DNA of 64,000 nt, from the NCBI GenBank assembly GCA_028820505.1, contig JAPPIT010000179.1, positions 1-64,000 of the forward strand. Reading direction: 5' to 3'. Below, piece by piece: positions 42,693 to 50,690 of this stretch (its first letter is position 1; every line of letters begins with the position of its first letter). The notes beneath the pieces were generated by a model that saw only the letters and a program-made list of their open reading frames with translations, did no database searches and was not told the DNA's origin. The translations under genes and the position numbers were made by a program. The stretch comes from Defluviicoccus sp. GTDB taxonomy: Bacteria > Pseudomonadota > Alphaproteobacteria > MPNO01.

Positions 42693-44588
42693 GTGCTAGA
42701 TCTGGTTTCTTCGAAGCATGATCTGCTTCAGTCCAAGCGCGAGGTCACGGTCGAGATCGACCGCGGCCGGGACGACTTGCTGACCGAGTTCGGCAAGGCG
42801 GTGCTCGACGATCGCTATCTGTTGCCGGAGGAGGGGTACCAGGATCTGTTTGCCCGGGTCAGCTCCTATTACGGCGACGATTCGGCGCACGCGCAGCGAC
42901 TCTACAACTACATGTCCCGGCTCTGGTTCATGCCGTCGACGCCGGTGCTGTCGAACGGCGGCACCGACCGCGGCCTGCCGATCTCATGCTTCCTCAACGA
43001 GGCGTCCGACAGCCTCGACGGCATCGTCGACCTGTGGAACGAGAACGTGTGGCTCGCCGCGCGCGGCGGCGGCATCGGCAGCTACTGGGGCAACCTCCGC
43101 TCGATCGGCGAGAAGGTCAGCGCCAACGGCAAGACCTCGGGCATCATCCCCTTCATCCGCGTGATGGATTCGCTCACGCTCGCGATCTCCCAAGGTTCGC
43201 TCCGGCGCGGCTCGGCCGCGGTCTATATCGGTATCGACCATCCCGAGATCGAGGAGTTCATCGAGATCCGCCGCCCGACCGGCGGCGACCCCAACCGCAA
43301 GGCGCTGAATTTGCACCACGGCGTGGTGATCACCGACGCCTTCATGCGCGCGGTCGAGAACGACGAGGAATGGGCGCTCATCAGCCCCAAGGACAAGACG
43401 GTGGTCCGCCGGCTCAAGGCGCGCTCGCTGTGGATCCGGCTCCTGACCAGCCGGATCGAGACCGGCGAGCCCTATTTCATCTTCATCGACCACGTGAACC
43501 GCGCCTCGCCCGAGCACCACAAGCTCGCCGGGCTCCAGGTGCGGATGTCCAACCTGTGCAGCGAGATCACCCTGCCGACCGGGCCCGACCATCACGGCAA
43601 TGACCGGACCGCGGTCTGCTGCCTGTCCTCGCTCAACCTCGAGACCTACCTCGAATGGCGGTCCGACCCGCTCTTCATCGAGGACGTGATGCGCTTCCTC
43701 GACAACGTGCTCGACGACTTCATCGAAAAGGCGCCGGACAGCATGGAGAGGGCGCGCTACGCCGCCCTGCGCGAGCGCTCGGTCGGGCTCGGCGTGATGG
43801 GCTTCCACTCCTTCCTGCAGAGCCAGGGTGTGCCGATCGAATCGGCCTCGGCGAAGGCGTGGAACCGCAACATATTCCGCCACGTCAGGGGCCATGCCGA
43901 CGCGGCGTCGCGGGCGCTCGCCGCCGAGCGCGGACCGTGCCCGGACGCGTCCGACTACGGGTTCGACGAGCGGTTCTCCAACAAGCTCGCGATCGCGCCG
44001 ACCGCCTCGATCTCGATCATCTGCGGCGGCTCGTCGCCGGGCATCGAGCCCAACGTCGCCAACGCCTTCACCCACAAGACGCTGTCGGGCTCGTTCAGCG
44101 TGCGCAACAAGTACCTGAAGGCGCTTCTGGCCGAGAAGGGGCAGGACACCGACGACGTCTGGACCTCGATCACCGTCAACGAGGGCTCGGTCGCCCATCT
44201 CGACTTCCTGAGCGACGACGAGAAGGACATCTTCAAGACCGCGTTCGAGATCGACCAGCGCTGGCTGGTCGACTTCGCGGCCGACCGCGCGCCGTTCGTC
44301 TGCCAGTCGCAGTCGCTCAACGTCTTCCTGCCGGCCGACGTGCACAAGAAGACGCTGCACGACATTCATTTCCAAGCCTGGAAGAAGGGTGTGAAATCGC
44401 TCTACTATTGCCGCTCGCGCTCGATCCAGCGCGCCGACAAGGTGGCGAACAAGGTCGATGTCGCCCTGGTCGGCAACGGCGCGACGGCCGTGGCCGCCGC
44501 CGAGGCTCCGATCCCGCTCCACGCGGCCGACGGAGCCGCCGCGGAGACCGCGTCCAACGATTACGAAGAGTGCCTCGCCTGCCAGTAG
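42693..44588 (+). CDS. nrdA: Ribonucleoside-diphosphate reductase large subunit (class I)
   Basis: 631 aa, GTG start. The redox pair is Cys99 (ISCFLN) and Cys310 (AVCCLSSLN), the thiyl Cys is 289 in NLCSE with Asn287 and Glu291, and the C-terminal shuttle pair is Cys627/Cys630 in ECLACQ. YYCRSRSIQRADK is also seen. There is no N-terminal ATP-cone of the usual pattern, so dATP inhibition through the cone is probably absent (shorter than E. coli NrdA, 761 aa). It makes deoxyribonucleotides with NrdB, encoded 17 nt downstream. Confidence 0.9.
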   Translation: MLDLVSSKHDLLQSKREVTVEIDRGRDDLLTEFGKAVLDDRYLLPEEGYQDLFARVSSYYGDDSAHAQRLYNYMSRLWFMPSTPVLSNGGTDRGLPISCFLNEASDSLDGIVDLWNENVWLAARGGGIGSYWGNLRSIGEKVSANGKTSGIIPFIRVMDSLTLAISQGSLRRGSAAVYIGIDHPEIEEFIEIRRPTGGDPNRKALNLHHGVVITDAFMRAVENDEEWALISPKDKTVVRRLKARSLWIRLLTSRIETGEPYFIFIDHVNRASPEHHKLAGLQVRMSNLCSEITLPTGPDHHGNDRTAVCCLSSLNLETYLEWRSDPLFIEDVMRFLDNVLDDFIEKAPDSMERARYAALRERSVGLGVMGFHSFLQSQGVPIESASAKAWNRNIFRHVRGHADAASRALAAERGPCPDASDYGFDERFSNKLAIAPTASISIICGGSSPGIEPNVANAFTHKTLSGSFSVRNKYLKALLAEKGQDTDDVWTSITVNEGSVAHLDFLSDDEKDIFKTAFEIDQRWLVDFAADRAPFVCQSQSLNVFLPADVHKKTLHDIHFQAWKKGVKSLYYCRSRSIQRADKVANKVDVALVGNGATAVAAAEAPIPLHAADGAAAETASNDYEECLACQ

Positions 44589-44605
44589 GTCGCGTAGGAA
44601 CGCCG

Positions 44606-45568
44606 ATGTCGCTGCTCGATTCGAACGGGGTCTACAAGCCGTTTCGCTATCCTTGGGCCTACGATGCTTGGCTCACCCAGCAGCGCATCCACTGGCTGCC
44701 CGAGGAAGTGCCGCTCGCCGACGACGTCAAGGACTGGCACAACAAGCTGAGCGCGGAAGAGCGCCATACGCTCACCCAGATCTTCCGCTTCTTCACCCAG
44801 TCCGATATCGAGGTGAACAACTGCTACATGCGGCATTACGCCCGCGTGTTCGAGCCGACCGAGGTGCAGATGATGCTGTCGGCGTTCTCCAACATGGAGA
44901 CCGTCCACATCGCCGCCTACTCGCATCTGCTCGACACGATCGGCATGCCGGAGACCGAGTACCAAGCCTTCCTCCGCTACAAGGAGATGAAGGACAAGTA
45001 CGACTTCATGCAGCAGTTCGGCACCGACACCAAGGAGGACATCGCCAAGACGCTCGCCGTGTTCGGCGCCTTCACCGAGGGGCTGCAGCTGTTCGCGAGC
45101 TTCGCGATCCTGATGAACTTCCCGCGCGTCAACAAGATGAAGGGGATGGGCCAGATCGTCTCCTGGTCGGTGCGCGACGAGTCGCTCCACACGGATTCGA
45201 TCATCCACCTGTTCCGCACCTTCATCGACGAGAACCCGGAGATCTGGACCGAGGAGTTCCAGCGCGAGCTCTACAAGATCTGCAACACCGTGGTGGACCA
45301 CGAGGACGCCTTCATCGACCTCGCCTTCGAGCTCGGCGGCGTGGAGGGGCTGACCGGGGCGGAGGTCAAGCAGTACATCCGCTACATCGCCGACCGACGC
45401 CTCTCCCAGCTCGGCTTGCAGCCGATCTACCGTATCGAGCGCAATCCGCTGCCCTGGATGGACGAAATGCTGAACGGCATGGAGCACACCAACTTCTTCG
45501 AGAACCGGGCGACCGAGTACTCGAAGGCGGCGACCCAGGGCAGCTGGGACGAGGTCTGGGACGACTGA
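44606..45568 (+). CDS. nrdB: Ribonucleoside-diphosphate reductase small subunit (class Ia)
   Basis: 320 aa. Di-iron ligands are read as Asp67 (SDIEVNN), Glu98 and His101 (ETVHIAAYSH), Glu158 (FTEGLQLF), Glu192 and His195 (RDESLH). The radical Tyr is conserved as Tyr105, four residues after His101 as in E. coli NrdB, so a classical tyrosyl-radical enzyme. Start ATG at 44606, with TAGGA upstream. It follows nrdA by 17 nt. The next gene is open in another frame across this stop. Confidence 0.92.
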   Translation: MSLLDSNGVYKPFRYPWAYDAWLTQQRIHWLPEEVPLADDVKDWHNKLSAEERHTLTQIFRFFTQSDIEVNNCYMRHYARVFEPTEVQMMLSAFSNMETVHIAAYSHLLDTIGMPETEYQAFLRYKEMKDKYDFMQQFGTDTKEDIAKTLAVFGAFTEGLQLFASFAILMNFPRVNKMKGMGQIVSWSVRDESLHTDSIIHLFRTFIDENPEIWTEEFQRELYKICNTVVDHEDAFIDLAFELGGVEGLTGAEVKQYIRYIADRRLSQLGLQPIYRIERNPLPWMDEMLNGMEHTNFFENRATEYSKAATQGSWDEVWDD

Positions 45569-45632
45569 GCCCCGTCAGACGCCCGCGCCGGGCGAAATCT
45601 TCCTCGACCATGTCGGCTGGTTCGTCTCCGAC

Positions 45633-46460
45633 ATGGACGAGGCGGGCGCGGCGTTCGCCCGCCTCGGCTTCCCGCTTACCCCACTGACGGTCCACCGGAA
45701 CGAGGACGAGGCCGGCAACCGGGTTCCGACCGGGACCGCGAACCGTTGCGCGATGCTGGGCCGCGGCTATCTCGAGATCCTGACCGACGTCGAGGGGCTC
45801 GATACGCCGTTCTCGCGTGCCCATCTGGCTGCGGTCGCCCGCTACGAAGGGCTCCATCTGATCGCCTTCTCCGTCGACGACGTCGCGGCCGAGGCGGGAA
45901 GGCTGGATGCCGAGGGGTTCGGGCCGCAGCCGGTGGCGAACTTGCGACGCCCCATGCCGGTCGACGGCGGCGGCGAGGAAGAGGCCGGGTTCTCGGTGCT
46001 CCGGGTCGCGCCCGGGACCATGGCGGAGGGCCGGATGCAGATCCTGTGCCACGAGACCCCGGACGTGGTATGGCAGCCTTCGACGATCGCACGCGAAAAC
46101 GGCGTCTCCGGACTGTCCGGCGTGGTGATCTGCACCGACGACCCGGTCGAGGCCGCCGACCGCTACGCCCGTTTCACGGGACGCCGGCAAGAGGGCACCG
46201 CTATCGTTCTCGACCGTGGCCGACTCGACTTCGTCACCCCCGCCGAACTCGCGCGAGTCATCCCCGCGGCCCGCCCGCTAAGCCTCCCCTTCATCGCCGC
46301 CGCGGTCCTCGAAAGCGCCGACCTCACGGCGACGCGCCGGTTCTTCGAGGCGGCAGCCGTGCCCGTCGAAGCCCTGTCCGATGGCGCGATCGCGGTCGCT
46401 CCTGAATTTGCGATGGGCGCGTGGCTGGCGATACATGCAGCGGGAACGGACTGGCCGTAA
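45633..46460 (+). CDS. VOC/glyoxalase-like domain protein
   Basis: 275 aa from the first available ATG. The family-like first strand EIFLDHVGWFVSDMDEAGAA (in frame) begins about 13 codons upstream, yet no ATG, GTG or TTG exists in that frame down to the nrdB stop. So either translation starts at an unusual codon, the N-terminus is lost, or a base is wrong. The body has two VOC-like repeats: ANRCAMLGRGYLEILTDV and RYEGLHLIAFSVDDV, then SGVVICTDDPVEAADRYARF. This fold supports metal-dependent isomerases and dioxygenases. Function unknown. Confidence 0.65.
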   Translation: MDEAGAAFARLGFPLTPLTVHRNEDEAGNRVPTGTANRCAMLGRGYLEILTDVEGLDTPFSRAHLAAVARYEGLHLIAFSVDDVAAEAGRLDAEGFGPQPVANLRRPMPVDGGGEEEAGFSVLRVAPGTMAEGRMQILCHETPDVVWQPSTIARENGVSGLSGVVICTDDPVEAADRYARFTGRRQEGTAIVLDRGRLDFVTPAELARVIPAARPLSLPFIAAAVLESADLTATRRFFEAAAVPVEALSDGAIAVAPEFAMGAWLAIHAAGTDWP

Positions 46461-46642
46461 GCCCGCCCCTCGACACGCGGCTTCGCCGCTACTCAGGGTG
46501 AGGAGCTAATGAGGCTAAAGGGGAACCCTCATCCCGAGTAGGCCGTCAGCGCCGTATCGAGGGACGCCCGCCCGCGGTTGTCCGGTGGGACCGCCCCGGG
46601 TAAGTTCCGCGCGCTTCCCGAAAGCCCGTGAAGGAGGAATGC
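46461..46642. repeat. Family-D doublet
   Basis: The left arm (46467-46505) reads CTCGACACGCGGCTTCGCCG then CTACTCAGGGTGAGG. The right arm (46526-46566) reads CCCTCATCCCGAGTAGGCCG then TCAGCGCCGTATCGAGGGACG. They face each other but their stems differ. The rest is the leader of the SDR gene. Confidence 0.7.
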
Positions 46643-47488
46643 GTGGCGGAGCCATTGGCCGGCAAGGTCGCGATCGTCACCGGCGGCGGCGGCGGCATGG
46701 GGAGCGCGATGTCGCTCGGCCTGATCGGCGACGGGGCCGACGTGCTCGCCGTCGACGTGCGCGCCGAACCGCTGGAGGCGCTGGCGGAGACCGCGCGGGC
46801 GCGGAACGGCCCAGGCCGGCTCGAAACCGTAGCGGCGGATATCACCGATCCCGCGGCCTGCGCCGACCTGATCGAGCGCGCGAGGAGCGCGTTCGGCGGG
46901 CTCCACATGACGGTCAACAACGCGGGCGTCGGCATGCAGACCATCCGCGAGACCTACATGAACGACCCGGTCCCGTTCTGGGAGACCGATATCGACCGCT
47001 GGCAGCGCATGATGGACGTCAACTTCAAGGCGCCCTTCATGATCGCCCGGTTCGCCGCGCCGCATCTGGTGGCTCAGGGCTGGGGCCGCATCGTCAACGT
47101 CACCACCAGCCTCGATACCATGCACCGCAAGGCCTACACCCCCTACGGCCAGTCCAAGGCGGCGCTGGAGGCGGCGACCTCTACCTGGGCCAAGGACCTG
47201 GAAGGCACCGGGGTGACCGCCAACGTACTGGTCCCCGGAGGGCCGACGAATACCGGGTTCATCCCCGCCAACGCCCCCTTCGACCGCGACGCCCTGGTGC
47301 AGCCGGACGTGATGGTGGCGCCGATCCTGTGGCTCGCCTCCGACGCCTCCGACGGGGTGACCGACTGCCGCTTCGTCGGCAACGACTGGGATCCCGCGCT
47401 GCCGCCGTCGGAGGCCGCCCAGGCCGCCCGGGCTCCCGCCGCGTGGCCCGGGGTCGGCACCGCGGCTGCGTGGCCCGGGGCGCGTTGA
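46643..47488 (+). CDS. SDR family oxidoreductase
   Basis: 281 aa from the GTG at 46643, with GGAGG 5 nt upstream. Cofactor site TGGGGGMGSAMSLGL, NNAGVGMQTIRETY, active-site Ser region NVTTSLDTMH and the Tyr/Lys pair in YGQSKAALEAA. A classical short-chain dehydrogenase; substrate unknown. The C-terminus (ALPPSEAAQAARAPAAWPGV) is longer and alanine-rich. The 3' end overlaps the cysQ-like gene, so the two are co-translated. Confidence 0.75.
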   Translation: MAEPLAGKVAIVTGGGGGMGSAMSLGLIGDGADVLAVDVRAEPLEALAETARARNGPGRLETVAADITDPAACADLIERARSAFGGLHMTVNNAGVGMQTIRETYMNDPVPFWETDIDRWQRMMDVNFKAPFMIARFAAPHLVAQGWGRIVNVTTSLDTMHRKAYTPYGQSKAALEAATSTWAKDLEGTGVTANVLVPGGPTNTGFIPANAPFDRDALVQPDVMVAPILWLASDASDGVTDCRFVGNDWDPALPPSEAAQAARAPAAWPGVGTAAAWPGAR

Positions 47489-48255
47489 AACCCGATTCCG
47501 TCCTGCTCGATCGCATCGTCGCCATCGCGGAAGACGCGGGGCGGGCGATCCTCCGCCACTACCGGACCGATGTCGCCGTCGAGCGCAAGGCGGACTCCTC
47601 GCCCGTGACCGTCGCCGACCGGGAGGCGGAGGCGCTGATCGTGGAGGCGCTCGGGACGATCGACCCGGATGTCCCGGTCGTCGCCGAGGAAGCGGTCGCC
47701 GCGGGCACCGCGCCGCGCGAGGGCGGCGAACGGTTCTGGCTGGTCGATCCGCTGGACGGCACCAGAGAGTTCATCGGCGGGACCGACGAGTTCACCGTCA
47801 ATATCGGCCTGATCCGGGACGGGATACCGGTCCTGGGCGTGGTCCACGCGCCCGCGCTCGACGAGACCTATGGCGGGCTCGTGCCCGGCGCCGCGTGGCG
47901 GTCGCGGCCGGGCGCTGCGAGAAAGGCAATCGCGGCGCGGTCCGTGCCAACGGAAGGCCCGGTGGTGCTCTCGAGCCGCAGGCACGGCGACCGCGTCCGA
48001 CTCGATGAAATGCTGGCGCGCATGGAGGTCGCGGCGCACCGCACCGTCGGAAGCTCGCTCAAGTTCTGCCTCGTCGCCGCCGGCGAGGGCGACATCTACC
48101 CCCGCTACGGCGAGACCAACGAGTGGGATACCGCCGCCGGCCACGCCGTCCTGCTCGCCGCCGGCGGCAGCGTCAGCACGCTCGATGGTGCGCCGCTCGG
48201 CTATGGCAAGCCGGGCTTCCGCAATCCGGAGTTCATCGCCCGTGGCCGCGGTTAG
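47470..48255 (+). CDS. cysQ: 3'(2'),5'-bisphosphate nucleotidase / inositol monophosphatase family
   Basis: 261 aa from the GTG at 47470; an alternative TTG at 47485 overlaps the SDR stop (TTGA). Lithium-sensitive phosphatase metal motifs are seen: ADSSPVTVADREAE, VVAEE, WLVDPLDGTREFIGG and ETNEWDTAAGHAVLLAAGG. The WLVDPLDGTxEF sequence is that of CysQ, which removes the 3'-phosphate from PAP in sulfate assimilation; other IMPase-family roles are possible. It overlaps the following Sua5/TsaC gene by 14 nt. Confidence 0.75.
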   Translation: MARGALKPDSVLLDRIVAIAEDAGRAILRHYRTDVAVERKADSSPVTVADREAEALIVEALGTIDPDVPVVAEEAVAAGTAPREGGERFWLVDPLDGTREFIGGTDEFTVNIGLIRDGIPVLGVVHAPALDETYGGLVPGAAWRSRPGAARKAIAARSVPTEGPVVLSSRRHGDRVRLDEMLARMEVAAHRTVGSSLKFCLVAAGEGDIYPRYGETNEWDTAAGHAVLLAAGGSVSTLDGAPLGYGKPGFRNPEFIARGRG

Positions 48256-49222
48256 GCGCGCGTCCGACCCGGGAGCGATCGCCGAGGCGGCGGAAATCCT
48301 GCGGCGGGGCGGTCTCGTCGCCTTTCCGACCGAAACCGTCTACGGGCTCGGCGCCGACGCCACCGACGACCGCGCCGTCGCCCGCGTGTTCGAGGCCAAG
48401 AACCGTCCCGAGTTCAACCCCCTGATCGTCCACGTCCCCGACCTCGCCGCCGCGCGGCCGCTGGTCGAATGGACCGATGCCGCGCAAGCCCTCGCGGCGC
48501 GGTTCTGGCCCGGCCCGCTCTCCCTCGTCCTGCCCCGGCTGCGGGACTGCCCGGTCTCGAAACTGGCCGCGGCCGGACTATCCACTCTCGCCGTCCGGGC
48601 GCCGGGCGGCGCGGCGGCGCGGGCGCTTCTGGAGGAGGCCGGCCGCCCCGTCGCGGCGCCTAGCGCGAACCCGGCGGGCGCGGTCAGCCCCACCCGCGCG
48701 GAACACGTCGTCGAGACGCTCGGGGATGCAATCGATCTGGTGATCGACGATGGGCCGTGCACCGTCGGCATCGAATCGACCGTGGTGGACCTCGGCGGGG
48801 AAACGCCCGCGCTGCTGCGCCCGGGCGGGCTGCCGGCGGAGGAGATCGAGGCCCTGACCGGTCCGCTGGCGAGACCCGGCGATCCCGATACGCCCCGCTC
48901 GCCCGGCCAGCTCGCCAGCCACTACGCGCCCGCCCTGCCGCTCAGGATCGGCGGCGGCGACCCGGAACACGGCGAGGCGCTGCTCTCTTTCGGCCCCGAC
49001 ACGCCTTCCGGCGCGGCGGTCGAGCGCAACCTGAGCCCGTCGGGGAACCCGGTCGAAGCCGCGGCGAACCTCTTTGCCGCGCTGCACGCGCTCGACCGGT
49101 CCGGCTGCACCGGGATCGTCGCGATGCCGGTGCCCGAAACCGGTCTCGGGCGCGCGATCATGGACCGGCTGCGCCGCGCCGCCGCGCCCCGAGCGCTTGT
49201 CGATCCGACGGACCGGAACTAA
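48242..49222 (+). CDS. tsaC: L-threonylcarbamoyladenylate synthase (Sua5/TsaC family)
   Basis: 326 aa from the GTG at 48242, overlapping the cysQ-like stop by 14 nt. The YrdC domain shows GGLVAFPTETVYGLGADAT and KNRPEFNPLIVHV, followed by FWPGPLSLVL and APSANPAGAVSPTRAEHV. A separate Sua5 C-terminal domain follows (SPGQLASHYAP to the end), so this is the long Sua5 form. It makes threonylcarbamoyl-AMP for t6A37 of ANN-decoding tRNAs. Essential in most bacteria. Confidence 0.88.
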   Translation: MAAVRRASDPGAIAEAAEILRRGGLVAFPTETVYGLGADATDDRAVARVFEAKNRPEFNPLIVHVPDLAAARPLVEWTDAAQALAARFWPGPLSLVLPRLRDCPVSKLAAAGLSTLAVRAPGGAAARALLEEAGRPVAAPSANPAGAVSPTRAEHVVETLGDAIDLVIDDGPCTVGIESTVVDLGGETPALLRPGGLPAEEIEALTGPLARPGDPDTPRSPGQLASHYAPALPLRIGGGDPEHGEALLSFGPDTPSGAAVERNLSPSGNPVEAAANLFAALHALDRSGCTGIVAMPVPETGLGRAIMDRLRRAAAPRALVDPTDRN

Positions 49223-49231
49223 AAGCAGGAT

Positions 49232-50668
49232 ATGGAAGCGACGCTTCGGGACGGGCTTCGCGAGCGCCTCGCCGGCATCGTCGGCGTGCGCGGCCTGCTG
49301 ACCGAGCCGGCGGACATGGCGCCCTATCTGGTGGACGAGCGCGAACGCTATCGCGGCGCCGCGCCCGCGGTCGTGCGCCCCGCGACCGTCGGGGAAGTCG
49401 CGCAAATCGTGTCGCTGTGCGCGGCGGAGAAGATCCCCATCGTGCCGCAGGGCGGCAATACCGGGCTCTGCGGCGCGGCGACCCCGGACGGGAGCGGCCG
49501 CGAGCTGGTCCTCAGCCTGACGCGGCTCAACCGGGTGCGCGAGGTCGACCCGCTCAACTACACCATCACCGTCGAGGCCGGCGTGATCCTGGCCGACGTC
49601 CAGAAGGCCGCGGCCGAGGCCGACCGGCTGTTCCCGCTCTCGCTCGGCGGCGAGGGGACGGCGCGGATCGGCGGCAACCTGTCCACCAACGCGGGCGGGA
49701 CCGGCGTGCTGCGCTACGGCAACGCGCGCGATCTCGCCCTGGGGCTGGAGGTGGTGCTGCCAGACGGCCGGGTCTGGGACGGTCTGTCGGCGCTTCGGAA
49801 GGACAATACCGGCTACGACCTCAAGCACCTGTTCATCGGCGCGGAGGGGACGCTCGGGATCATCACGGCGGCGGTGCTGAAGCTGTTTCCGCGCCCGCAG
49901 GCGCTCGAGACCGCGCTGGTCGCGATCGACGATCCGGCGGCCGCGGTCGAATTGCTGGCGCGCGCGCGCGCGGCGACCGGCGACCGGGTGACGGCGTTCG
50001 AGCTGATCCTTCGCCTGCCGTTCGAACTCGTGCTCGCGGAGATCGCCGGGACCCGCGATCCGTTCGACGAGCGCCATCCGTGCTATGTGCTGTTCGAGCT
50101 GTCGTCGGGCGCCGCGCGCGACGACGTGCGCGGCTTGATGGAATCCGTCCTCGCCGACGCCATGGAAGACGGGCTGGTGCGCGACGCGGTGATCGCCGGG
50201 AGCGGCGCGCAGGCCGCCGATTTCTGGAAGATCCGGGAGACGATCCCGGAGGCCCAGAAGCTCGACGGCGCCTCGATCAAGCACGACATCTCGGTGCCGG
50301 TATCGCGGATTCCCGTCTTCATGCGGGAAGCGGCGGCCGAGGCCGAAGCCGCGGTCGACGGCGTCCGGGTCTGCGCCTTCGGCCATGTCGGCGACGGCAA
50401 CCTGCACTACAACATGAACCAGCCGGTCGGCGCCGACCCGACGGCTTTCCTCGACCGCGAGGGCGAGCTCAACGCCATCGTCCACGACGCCGCCGCGCGC
50501 CACGGCGGCAGCATCAGCGCCGAGCACGGTATCGGCCAGTCGAAGCGCGAGGCCCTGCTTCGTTACAAGCCCGACGTCGCCATCGACCTGATGCGCCGGA
50601 TCAAGCGGACGCTCGATCCCGACAATCTGATGAACCCGGGCAAGGTGCTGGCCCCGCCCGGGCCCTGA
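49232..50668 (+). CDS. FAD-binding oxidase, D-2-hydroxyglutarate dehydrogenase/GlcD-like
   Basis: 478 aa. The FAD-binding PCMH domain has IVPQGGNTGLCGAATPDGSG and LGGEGTARIGGNLSTNAGGT (in parts), with GYDLKHLFIGAEGTLGIITAA. The C-terminal cap has HVGDGNLHYNMN and EHGIGQSKREAL, with metal-binding His residues. It is of the D-lactate/D-2-hydroxyglutarate dehydrogenase group, which passes electrons to ETF or cytochrome. Substrate uncertain. It starts 9 nt after the Sua5 stop and lies 22 nt before the acyl-CoA dehydrogenase. Confidence 0.78.
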   Translation: MEATLRDGLRERLAGIVGVRGLLTEPADMAPYLVDERERYRGAAPAVVRPATVGEVAQIVSLCAAEKIPIVPQGGNTGLCGAATPDGSGRELVLSLTRLNRVREVDPLNYTITVEAGVILADVQKAAAEADRLFPLSLGGEGTARIGGNLSTNAGGTGVLRYGNARDLALGLEVVLPDGRVWDGLSALRKDNTGYDLKHLFIGAEGTLGIITAAVLKLFPRPQALETALVAIDDPAAAVELLARARAATGDRVTAFELILRLPFELVLAEIAGTRDPFDERHPCYVLFELSSGAARDDVRGLMESVLADAMEDGLVRDAVIAGSGAQAADFWKIRETIPEAQKLDGASIKHDISVPVSRIPVFMREAAAEAEAAVDGVRVCAFGHVGDGNLHYNMNQPVGADPTAFLDREGELNAIVHDAAARHGGSISAEHGIGQSKREALLRYKPDVAIDLMRRIKRTLDPDNLMNPGKVLAPPGP

Positions 50669-50690
50669 CAGCCCAGCAAGGACTTCCGCC

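Noticed and set aside
42412-42699. 95-codon frame in the nrd leader
   Set aside because: It covers the NrdR-like boxes and has no ribosome site or recognisable sequence; the region is better explained as a promoter.
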